DNA from: a virus
Strand: one strand, 5' to 3'
Virus record (IMG/VR): IMGVR_UViG_3300017917_002520
Span: 1-59,153 of that record
Length of the DNA: 59,153 nucleotides
The notes under the pieces were generated by a model. The model was given only the letters and a program-made list of their open reading frames with translations. It made no database searches and had not been told where the DNA came from. Position numbers and translations under genes: made by a program. Within the stretch, counting starts at the first letter, position 1. Each line of letters starts with the position of its first letter. Below, one piece after another: positions 51,542 through 58,484 of the stretch.

Positions 51542-53557
51542 ATGAACGACTTAATGGACGACAACGAAAAATCAGGTGGTAAAGCACAAAAACAGGCAGT
51601 TGATAGTAACACTCCTGTATTAGACAACTTCAGTAGAGATTTGAACAAATTGGCTCAAGAAGGAAAATTAGACCCTGTTATTGGTAGAGACGCCGAGATT
51701 TTGAGAATTGCTCAAATCCTTTCTCGTAGAAAGAAAAATAACCCTATTATTATTGGTGAACCTGGTTGTGGTAAAACCGCACTTGTTGAAGGTCTTGCCA
51801 TGAAAATTGTTAGTGGGGAATGTCCAAGAAACTTGGTAGATAAAAGAATCGTTAATCTTGATTTAACTTCGGTGGTTGCCGGTACAAAATATCGTGGTCA
51901 ATTCGAAGAAAGAATGAAAGTGATTATCGAGGAATTAAGAGACAACCCAAACATCATTGTATTCATCGATGAAATCCATACCTTGGTAGGTTCAGGTAAT
52001 TCATCAGGTTCAATGGATGGTTCAAACATCTTCAAACCAGCTCTTGCTCGTGGTGAAGTTCAATGTATTGGTGCAACAACTCTTGATGAGTTCCGTAAAA
52101 ACATTGAAAAGGATGGAGCATTAGAGCGTAGATTCCAAAAAGTTGTGGTAGAACCATCAACTGTGGAAGAAACAATCCAAATTCTTAAAAATGTTCGTGA
52201 TAAATACGAATCATACCACAAGGTATTATATAGTGACGAAGTTGTTGAAACTTGTGTTAAATTAGCTGACCGATATATTACGGACCGTGAGTTCCCGGAT
52301 AAAGCATTCGACATCATGGATGAGGTTGGGGCGAGAATGCAAACCGAAGTTAAAGTTCCTGAAATTATCGAGGAATTGAAAAAGAAAGCTGCGGAGATTA
52401 AAGTTGAGAAAATGGAAGTAGTTAAAAAACAAAACTACGAACAAGCAGCTCAACTTAGAGATAAGGAGAAAAAGTTGTTAATTAAACTTGAGGCAGAAAA
52501 AGAAAAATTCGCAAAACAAATGGACTTGGAAAAACAAACTATTGTTTTGGAAACCGTGTATCAAGTTGTTTCAAGTATGACTAAGATTCCTGTGAATAAA
52601 ATGGATGCTGACGATTCTAAGGCATTAATGAACTTGGATAAATCAATCATGGGTAAAGTAATTGGTCAGGATGCTGCGGTTGTTAAAATCGCAAAATCAA
52701 TCAAGAGAAATCGTTTAGGTATTAAAGACCCTAACAGACCTATCGGTTCATTCATCTTCTTAGGTTCAACCGGTGTTGGTAAAACTCACTTGGCAAAACA
52801 ATTGGCGAAAGAAATGTTCGGTAGTGAAGATTCATTAATCCGTGTGGATATGTCTGAATACCAAGAGAAACACACCGTATCTAAATTGGTTGGAGCACCT
52901 CCGGGATATGTTGGATATGAAGAAGGTGGTTTATTAACTGAAAAAGTTAAAAACAAACCATACTCTGTAATCTTATTTGATGAGGTGGAAAAAGCTCATA
53001 AAGATGTCTTTACCGTATTACTTCAAATCTTAGATGATGGACATGTAACCGATAGTTTAGGTAGAAAGATTAACTTCAAAAATACCTTGATTATCTTAAC
53101 ATCAAACTTGGGGGTTAAGAAATTACAAGATTTCGGAACTGGTATTGGTTTCTCAAATGGTTCATACGCAGATGAAGAAGCTAAGAAAGATATTCTTATG
53201 AAAGAAATGAAAAATTTCTTCTCACCTGAATTCATCAACCGTATTGATGATACAATCGTATTCAACTCATTGACTCCTGAGGACATTGAGAAAATCACAG
53301 AAATTGAATTATCTAAATTGATGACTCGTCTGAGTGAAATGAAATACAATGTTACATATGACAATGATGTTGTAAAATATTTGGCTAAGGTCGGATTTGA
53401 TGAAATATACGGAGCAAGACCATTAAAAAGAGCAATCCAAGATAAAATTGAGGATTTATTGTCTGAGGAAGTATTAACCGGAAAAATGGTTGAGGGTAAA
53501 ACCTATAACTTAAAGATGGATGGTGAAGAAATCAAAATAACCAAAAAAGGTAGATAA
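51542..53557 (+). CDS. ClpC-type AAA+ unfoldase lacking the N-domain
   Basis: 671 residues, where host ClpC has about 820-850; the repeated N-domain that binds adaptors is replaced by about 30 disordered residues. First ATPase: GEPGCGKTA (72-80), VFIDEIH (140-146). A UVR-like coiled-coil segment (VVKKQNYEQAAQLRDKEKKL, about 294-313) lies between the ATPase domains. Second ATPase: GSTGVGKTH (408-416), ILFDEVEK (477-484). The IGF loop at 535-537 fits the ClpP-docking tripeptide. It would unfold proteins into host ClpP. Confidence 0.88.
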   Translation: MNDLMDDNEKSGGKAQKQAVDSNTPVLDNFSRDLNKLAQEGKLDPVIGRDAEILRIAQILSRRKKNNPIIIGEPGCGKTALVEGLAMKIVSGECPRNLVDKRIVNLDLTSVVAGTKYRGQFEERMKVIIEELRDNPNIIVFIDEIHTLVGSGNSSGSMDGSNIFKPALARGEVQCIGATTLDEFRKNIEKDGALERRFQKVVVEPSTVEETIQILKNVRDKYESYHKVLYSDEVVETCVKLADRYITDREFPDKAFDIMDEVGARMQTEVKVPEIIEELKKKAAEIKVEKMEVVKKQNYEQAAQLRDKEKKLLIKLEAEKEKFAKQMDLEKQTIVLETVYQVVSSMTKIPVNKMDADDSKALMNLDKSIMGKVIGQDAAVVKIAKSIKRNRLGIKDPNRPIGSFIFLGSTGVGKTHLAKQLAKEMFGSEDSLIRVDMSEYQEKHTVSKLVGAPPGYVGYEEGGLLTEKVKNKPYSVILFDEVEKAHKDVFTVLLQILDDGHVTDSLGRKINFKNTLIILTSNLGVKKLQDFGTGIGFSNGSYADEEAKKDILMKEMKNFFSPEFINRIDDTIVFNSLTPEDIEKITEIELSKLMTRLSEMKYNVTYDNDVVKYLAKVGFDEIYGARPLKRAIQDKIEDLLSEEVLTGKMVEGKTYNLKMDGEEIKITKKGR

Positions 53558-53560
53558 TAA

Positions 53561-53588
53561 GAAAGGGGATGAAAATCCCCTTTTTTTA
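53561..53588. terminator. Terminator after the ClpC gene
   Basis: AAAGGGGAT / ATCCCCTTT with a T-run. It also covers the end of the convergent gene at 53586. Confidence 0.85.
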
Positions 53589-54092
53589 TTTATACACATA
53601 AACTAAACATCCGTTTTTTATAAGATTTATTAGTTTTTTATTAATTTTTTCATTTGTTGAAAAACACCCAAAAGACCATTTTGTTTTCATTTTTTTATTA
53701 GAATGAAAAATAATTTTTCGTTGTCTTGCATTAGAATTAGTTTTTTCTAAACCATTTACTCTTAAAGAATAACCAAATTTCCCATAATATGTTTCTTGTG
53801 TTATATAAACACCCAAACTACTTTTTAAACTTTTATCCTTGTTACTAAAATCGGTGGCGTATTCTTTACCACTATTTATTCCGTGAGCAACTTCAGTAGT
53901 TAAAATCGTTTTTGAAGTATTCATATCAATCACATATAATCTTTTTTCTGAGATTGGTTTGGAATAATCTATGAAAACAACATAATTCTTATTTGAAGGA
54001 TTATGTTTTTTTTGTAACTCTTTTGCAATTTCTACTTTAGATTGACCGTAAAACGATGTTGTAATGATTAGTAATAATGTTATTAGTTTCAT
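53586..54092 (-). CDS. Secreted YkuD_2-type L,D-transpeptidase-like protein
   Basis: 168 residues. Signal peptide MKLITLLLIITTSFYGQ. The mature protein has the order of the YkuD_2 family: RLYVIDMNTSKTILTTEVAHG, FSNKDKSLKSSLGVYITQET, YGKFGYSLRVNGLEKTNSNA, then KIIFHS (His) and SFGCFS, whose Cys is the expected nucleophile. The usual SWGCP is SFGCF here. It would act on peptidoglycan in the periplasm. It is last in a four-gene minus-strand run with a tagged transpeptidase. Confidence 0.72.
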   Translation of the reverse strand: MKLITLLLIITTSFYGQSKVEIAKELQKKHNPSNKNYVVFIDYSKPISEKRLYVIDMNTSKTILTTEVAHGINSGKEYATDFSNKDKSLKSSLGVYITQETYYGKFGYSLRVNGLEKTNSNARQRKIIFHSNKKMKTKWSFGCFSTNEKINKKLINLIKNGCLVYVYK

Positions 54093-54150
54093 ATCTTTTA
54101 TTTTTTACAAAAATATAAAAAAAATTAACACTTAACAAATAATTTTTTAG

Positions 54151-54372
54151 TTATTTAGTTAACTCAAACCATTTTTTATCTAATGGGTCTAACACTAACA
54201 ATTTAGATGGTCTATTATCACCAGGTTGTGTCGGCCCCCAAACAAATATTTTAACATCCGCTAAAGGTTCATCAGTATTCATATTACAAACTCCCTCATT
54301 ACATAATCTTTCAGAAAATGCACCAATAGACATTTTAGGTGGATTTGCAGGAATTTTGTTTTTAACACTCAA
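54151..54372 (-). pseudogene. Body of a tagged small protein, split from its tag by an in-frame TAA
   Basis: 73 residues from a TTG codon, but this codon directly follows, in the same frame, the stop of the tag peptide at 54373-54477. Read together the two form 107 residues interrupted by one TAA, so the TTG start may be only apparent. The body is ADVKIFVWGPTQPGDNRPSK and LLVLDPLDKKWFELTK, a compact beta unit with two Cys earlier (RLCNEGVCN). Function unknown. Alternatives: real TTG start, nonsense mutation, or stop readthrough. Confidence 0.5.
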
Positions 54373-54477
54373 TTATTTACCTTTAGGTGAATTTAATGTA
54401 GTTTCTATATCCTCATTAACAATTCGTCTAACAAGTTTATTTAAATCTTTTTCGGTTAATCTAACAATTTTTTTCAT
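54373..54477 (-). CDS. 34-residue LTEKDL tag peptide
   Basis: Begins MKKIVRLTEKDLNKLVRRIV and ends with SPKGK and TAA. It carries almost the whole tag found on the proteins at 26707-27168 and 56277-57410. The DNA GATTTAAATAAACTTGT is identical to that of the 26707 gene. It lies five bases after the tagged L,D-transpeptidase-like gene. It is either a stand-alone peptide or the front of a split protein (see 54151-54372). Confidence 0.6.
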   Translation of the reverse strand: MKKIVRLTEKDLNKLVRRIVNEDIETTLNSPKGK

Positions 54478-54482
54478 TTTTT

Positions 54483-55352
54483 TTAATATTTGACTTTTAA
54501 TTTCATTATTTTATTTTTTGAGTTATTTTTCCAAGTTTCAAAATACTTAACAAAATCATTCATCTGATTTAATAAATCGATACACCCTATTGAACCTGGA
54601 ATTCCTCCCCCATGAATATAAAAACTACCTCTACCAAAAGTTTCAGTTTCACCAAATTTAGTTATCGGTAATCTATAATCACCCCAAGCCACAAAATCAC
54701 TTTTGGTTCCGGTATTCCAATTATGTCCTTTATCATTCATCATAATATCATAAAGTTCTTTATCCGATTTTTTTTGGATAAAATCTGTGGCATTACCATT
54801 TGTTCGTTTTTGTATTTGACTAACAGTATAATCACCTGCAGGTATTGGTCCTTGTTCTTTTATTTTCATAAACTCAGCATTCTTACCACCATATTTTTTA
54901 ACAAGTTGTTCTGAATTTTTATCACCAAAAGTATTAAATTTAGTTCTACCTGAAACCGCATTCCAAGATTTAACTATTTTTCCATTTTTAAACCATTTTA
55001 ATTTACTACCGTCAAATAATAGATAATCAGATTCAATATTAGATGCATTTTTTTTATCGTTTTCAATTTTATTTACCGGTTGATTTACTTTATTACCTTT
55101 GTCAGTTGTAATTTTAAAAATTTTTGTATCTATTGCTTTAGTTTGATTAGGATTCGCCTCAGTCCAATTAGTTTCACCTTTCTTAACATTTCTAAAAAAG
55201 TATTTACCATCCTTTTTCATATATTCATAAGGGTCACCCATCTCTCCTTTTTTAATTTCTTGTTCAGGTAAATATTGACGATTAGTTGCCGATTCATGAA
55301 GATTTAAAATTCTATTTTTTTCTTCTTCCGGTATATTAAATAAATTTGACAT
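54483..55352 (-). CDS. Tagged DUF2778-type L,D-transpeptidase-like protein
   Basis: About 289 residues from ATG 55352; a start at 55379 would add a hydrophobic leader that is probably not translated. Residues 8-22 (PEEEKNRILNLHESAT) are the same tag as on the OmpA-like protein, followed by YLPEQ with an LxE site at E30. The catalytic domain follows: LFDGSKLKWFKNGKIVKSW, KEQGPIPAGDYTVSQ, and RGSFYIHGGGIPGSIGCIDL with His and Cys as expected for DUF2778/Tlde1-like L,D-transpeptidases. It would modify peptidoglycan cross-bridges or stems. Confidence 0.7.
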   Translation of the reverse strand: MSNLFNIPEEEKNRILNLHESATNRQYLPEQEIKKGEMGDPYEYMKKDGKYFFRNVKKGETNWTEANPNQTKAIDTKIFKITTDKGNKVNQPVNKIENDKKNASNIESDYLLFDGSKLKWFKNGKIVKSWNAVSGRTKFNTFGDKNSEQLVKKYGGKNAEFMKIKEQGPIPAGDYTVSQIQKRTNGNATDFIQKKSDKELYDIMMNDKGHNWNTGTKSDFVAWGDYRLPITKFGETETFGRGSFYIHGGGIPGSIGCIDLLNQMNDFVKYFETWKNNSKNKIMKLKVKY

Positions 55353-55367
55353 AATATTCAGTTTAAA

Positions 55368-55377
55368 TATAAATATC
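55368..55377 (-). promoter_or_regulatory. Candidate late-promoter element GATATTTATA
   Basis: GATATTTATA on the minus strand, 15 bases before the ATG of the tagged transpeptidase, the same ten bases as at 31866-31875. Confidence 0.4.
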
Positions 55378-55378
55378 A

Positions 55379-55411
55379 ATAAAAAAAAAAGAGACCTAAA
55401 TGGTCTCTTTT
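55379..55411 (-). terminator. Terminator after the M20 peptidase gene
   Basis: AAAGAGACC / GGTCTCTTT stem with T-run on the minus strand, between the peptidase stop and the tagged transpeptidase promoter. Confidence 0.85.
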
Positions 55412-55416
55412 ATATT

Positions 55417-56259
55417 TTAGAAGAATCTGTGATTATATCTTGGAATTTCAACAACTTCTTTAAAGTGTAATTTGTTTCCAAGTTTTTCAATCATTTGTTT
55501 ACCCATCTCAATTCCTCTGAACACATCTTCAATAACAACATATTCATTCGGAGTATGGTAATTGTAATATCCAATTGAAAAGTTAATACAAGAAAAACTA
55601 AATTTACTTCTCAACGCATAAACATCAGTATATGGGTGAACCATGTATCTCATACTATCAATGTCCATATTCTCCGTTAATACTTGATTACAAGATTCAA
55701 AAAATTCAGTATCTCTATCGAATAAATCTTGACTATAACACTTTTCAGTAATCATCCAGTTTTCAGGGGCATCAAATTGAATTCCATATCCAACATTTTT
55801 GAAAAACTCCGGGTCAGCCTTTTTGGAGCCATGACATCCGGTTTCTTCCGACACGAAAAACGCCGCTTTAACATTTGGTAATTCTTGAAGTAATTTTAAA
55901 CAAGCAAATACTCCACACTTATCATCACCACCAATTCCGGTTGGTAATCCATTTAAGTTGTAAGCTTTCAACGCATCTTTAATTTGACCTTGGGCATTTG
56001 GAAGTTGTTCTTCATGGACAATAATTGTATCCAATCTATGAACCGTATCGGTATGTGCAATTACACACGGGAAATAAAAATCCTCAGGTAAAGTTTCAAG
56101 TTCTTGTTTTGTTGCATAAACATTGTTATGTTCATCAACATAATGTTCAATATTGTTTTCCGTCAACCAATTCTTCAAGAATTCAACCATAAGGTCTTCT
56201 TGATAAGTAACCGTTGGAACACTCAGAACTTCTTTAAGTAATAATATATCGTTTGTCAT
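55417..56259 (-). CDS. M20-type metallopeptidase (PepT-like)
   Basis: 280 residues. Metal ligands in order: VIAHTDTVH (His, Asp), GIGGDDKCGVFACL (Asp), FFVSEETGCHGS (catalytic Glu pair), IQFDAPE (Asp) and YYNYHTPNEYV (His). This is the ligand pattern of the M20/M28 di-zinc aminopeptidases such as tripeptidase T. The dimerisation lid of PepT seems reduced, given the short length. It would release amino acids from small peptides in the cytoplasm. A metallopeptidase of this class is unusual on a phage. Confidence 0.8.
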   Translation of the reverse strand: MTNDILLLKEVLSVPTVTYQEDLMVEFLKNWLTENNIEHYVDEHNNVYATKQELETLPEDFYFPCVIAHTDTVHRLDTIIVHEEQLPNAQGQIKDALKAYNLNGLPTGIGGDDKCGVFACLKLLQELPNVKAAFFVSEETGCHGSKKADPEFFKNVGYGIQFDAPENWMITEKCYSQDLFDRDTEFFESCNQVLTENMDIDSMRYMVHPYTDVYALRSKFSFSCINFSIGYYNYHTPNEYVVIEDVFRGIEMGKQMIEKLGNKLHFKEVVEIPRYNHRFF

Positions 56260-56276
56260 GGGACAAAGATAATAAA

Positions 56277-57410
56277 TTAATATGTATCTTCAAAGTCAAA
56301 TAAAGAATTTTGGTATAAAAATTTGTTAAAATTTTCCTCACTTAATTTTAACTTTTTAACACTTTTACCATTATTTGGTGTGACATTAACTTTAACTTTT
56401 AATTCATTTGGTTCAAATCCAACTATTATAAATTTGGTCGATTTATCTCTTGGAAGTTCATGCCAAACACCTTGTTTGAATCTTTTCAAGATATTATTTC
56501 TAAGTGAAATATATTGATTAATTTCATTTGAGTCACCCTCTTCTAATTTTTCAATAATTGAATTCAAATGTCTTGCAACATCATAATTATATGATTTAAA
56601 GTCAAAATTTTTATCATCATGATATTCATATTGGTCTTCATACCAATTCCCAATATTTCCGGTATTTGATTGAATCAAACTTGACAACATCTCTCGAGCA
56701 TTCTCATTAAATAAATTTAATTGTAATGCGTTTGAATATAAATCAGCAACACTTATTTCAAATTCATCCATATCATAATCATCGGTAATATCAACCCCAA
56801 TAGATTCCAAAACATCATTAAATTCTTTTTTAACATATTCTAATGCAGTTTTATTCATTTCTCTATTTTTCTCCACCTCAAATTCACTTAAAATATAATC
56901 CATCTCTTTTTCAAACATTTCCAATAATAAACCGTTAAGTTCGATTCTGTAATTTTCCTCATTTAATGTAAATGGTTTGTTGGGTATCAAAATTTCACCA
57001 ATAATTTTCAATCTATCTTTATTATCATCATCTATATCATCCCACACACCATAACCTTGTTGAAAATCGTCATTAATTGTATATGAATCCATAAAGTCAT
57101 ACCCATCATATGAATGTAATAAACGATAAAACCATATGTCATCTTCTGATAAACCAATCTCACTAGAAAAATCATTAGAATCCTCATATTTGATTATTAT
57201 AATTGATTGACCCAACGGGTCACGAGTTTCAATAAGTTTTATAGTATCATCTATATCATATAATTCATCTTTAGATATTTTACCACGAGAAAATGCCCTT
57301 AATCCAAGTAAAGTGTTCATTTTAGGAGTATCTTCTTGGTCCTGTTCGGTTTGAATAACTCTTCGAATAATATGTTTAAGGTCTGATTCTGTTAGTTTTA
57401 CAACTCTCAT
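56277..57410 (-). CDS. LTESDL-tagged hypothetical protein
   Basis: About 377 residues from ATG 57410; an upstream start at 57455 is less likely. Residues 1-22 begin MRVVKLTESDLKHIIRRVIQ, matching the tag on the 26707 protein and the 54373 peptide. The body is acidic and helical (DYILSEFEVEKNREMNKTAL; DDYDMDEFEISVADLYSNAL), ending with a small beta segment. No known domain recognised. The shared tag suggests the same fate as the other tagged proteins. Confidence 0.6.
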   Translation of the reverse strand: MRVVKLTESDLKHIIRRVIQTEQDQEDTPKMNTLLGLRAFSRGKISKDELYDIDDTIKLIETRDPLGQSIIIIKYEDSNDFSSEIGLSEDDIWFYRLLHSYDGYDFMDSYTINDDFQQGYGVWDDIDDDNKDRLKIIGEILIPNKPFTLNEENYRIELNGLLLEMFEKEMDYILSEFEVEKNREMNKTALEYVKKEFNDVLESIGVDITDDYDMDEFEISVADLYSNALQLNLFNENAREMLSSLIQSNTGNIGNWYEDQYEYHDDKNFDFKSYNYDVARHLNSIIEKLEEGDSNEINQYISLRNNILKRFKQGVWHELPRDKSTKFIIVGFEPNELKVKVNVTPNNGKSVKKLKLSEENFNKFLYQNSLFDFEDTY

Positions 57411-57426
57411 TAAAATATATTTTACA

Positions 57427-57434
57427 ATAAATAC
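57427..57434 (-). promoter_or_regulatory. Candidate late-promoter element GTATTTAT
   Basis: GTATTTAT on the minus strand, 16 bases before the ATG at 57410. It diverges from the tmRNA promoter. Confidence 0.4.
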
Positions 57435-57442
57435 TTTTTTTG

Positions 57443-57473
57443 TTTGGAATTTCAATATTTATGTTTATCTTTG
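57443..57473 (+). promoter_or_regulatory. Bacteroidetes-type promoter of the tmRNA gene
   Basis: TTTG at 57443-57446 and TATCTTTG at 57466-57473, spaced 19 bases. It ends 14 bases before the tmRNA 5' end, so the primary start would be near the mature end. Confidence 0.8.
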
Positions 57474-57487
57474 TATCGAAATAATAA

Positions 57488-57875
57488 GGGAGTGACATGG
57501 AATTGACTATTTGTGATAGTTATTCGGGGCACGTCGGAGCTGAATTAACTCTGTTAAACTGATTCAAACAAGTAAACGGAAACGTTTTAGACAAACTTTC
57601 AGCTGTTGGATTTATCCGCACTGAGGAAGTTGCTGTAGCCTAATCGGAAACACAACACGGGGTCGATGGACATATAACCTTGCAACAGAAGTCCCTACAA
57701 AGGTGTGGTTTCTACCCGAAAAGAAACAGGTGGAGGATTAGTTCTCAGTAAACCGAACCACTTAAAAAATAAGGGAATTGTGAAATTTCGGATTGTTAGC
57801 TCAAACAATGTCCTAAGCGTGTAGTCCTTAATAGGTAATACAAGTAACACCGGAGTTCGAGTCTCCGCACTTCCA
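57488..57875 (+). ncRNA. ssrA: tmRNA (ssrA) with a long divergent tag
   Basis: 388 nt. The 5' GGGAGTG pairs with 3' CACTTCC (57868-57874) as a seven-bp acceptor stem with one GU; the T arm GGAGTTCGAGTCTCC stands just before it. No CCA is encoded. The tag reading frame runs from GGA at 57578 to TAA at 57641: 21 codons, GNVLDKLS...EEVAVA. The hydrophobic end is like a proteolysis tag, but it is longer than the common type ending in ALAA. Function: frees stalled ribosomes and marks the product. Confidence 0.88.
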
Positions 57876-57882
57876 CTAAAAT

Positions 57883-57911
57883 AAAACCCCTCAATTCGAG
57901 GGGTTTTTTTA
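57883..57911 (+). terminator. Terminator of the tmRNA gene
   Basis: AAAACCCCTC / GAGGGGTTTT stem with loop AATTC and a T-run, eight bases past the tmRNA 3' end. Confidence 0.9.
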
Positions 57912-57938
57912 TTTAATAATTTTTATTATAATTGAATT

Positions 57939-58361
57939 ATGGGAACAAATTGTAATGTATGTAGTAATAAGTGTTTCGGTATTGATGGATATGACGGAAG
58001 TTGTTGTACCATTGAGGACCGAGATTGGACCATGGGACCAATTCATGATAGTCATGAGTTTATTAAAAACTTATCCGAAAAATTGGGTGAAGAGGTAAAA
58101 CATGAAGACATCTTTATTGAATATGAAGAAGGTAAAAATTTATTTCCCGAAAAAAAAACTTGGCAAACACCTATATCATATCCTGCATTTAGAATTCAAT
58201 TAGATAATAAAAGACTTCCTTGTATATTCTATGATACAAATGAAAAACAATGTACCGTTTATGATATTCGACCTGAAACCTGCAGAAATTATGAATGTAA
58301 TTATTATTCGGTAATAAAATCAATTAACGATGCTAAAAATAATTTAAAAAACAATCAATAG
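57939..58361 (+). CDS. YkgJ-family Cys-cluster protein
   Basis: 140 residues. Cys-rich N-terminus: GTNCNVCSNKCFGIDGYDGS followed by CC. Cys-rich end: CIFYDTNEKQCTVYDIRPET, CRNYEC. This arrangement is that of the YkgJ/zinc- or iron-chelating family. Metal (zinc or iron-sulfur) binding is likely; function is unknown in general. It follows the tmRNA terminator and would need its own promoter, which I do not see clearly. Confidence 0.75.
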   Translation: MGTNCNVCSNKCFGIDGYDGSCCTIEDRDWTMGPIHDSHEFIKNLSEKLGEEVKHEDIFIEYEEGKNLFPEKKTWQTPISYPAFRIQLDNKRLPCIFYDTNEKQCTVYDIRPETCRNYECNYYSVIKSINDAKNNLKNNQ

Positions 58362-58460
58362 TTATGTTTCATATCACTTCAGTCAGTTTTAAACTCACAA
58401 TCCAACTATAAAACATAATAAAAAAATTCAAAATAATTTAATAGTTTCATTTTTTATTCT

Positions 58461-58468
58461 TATTTTTG
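58461..58468 (+). promoter_or_regulatory. Possible -7 box TATTTTTG
   Basis: Fits TAnnTTTG, 16 bases before ATG 58485. No good TTTG lies 19 bases upstream. The 123-base gap at 58362-58484 holds nothing else I can support. Confidence 0.4.
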
Positions 58469-58484
58469 CCTAAAATAATTTTCA

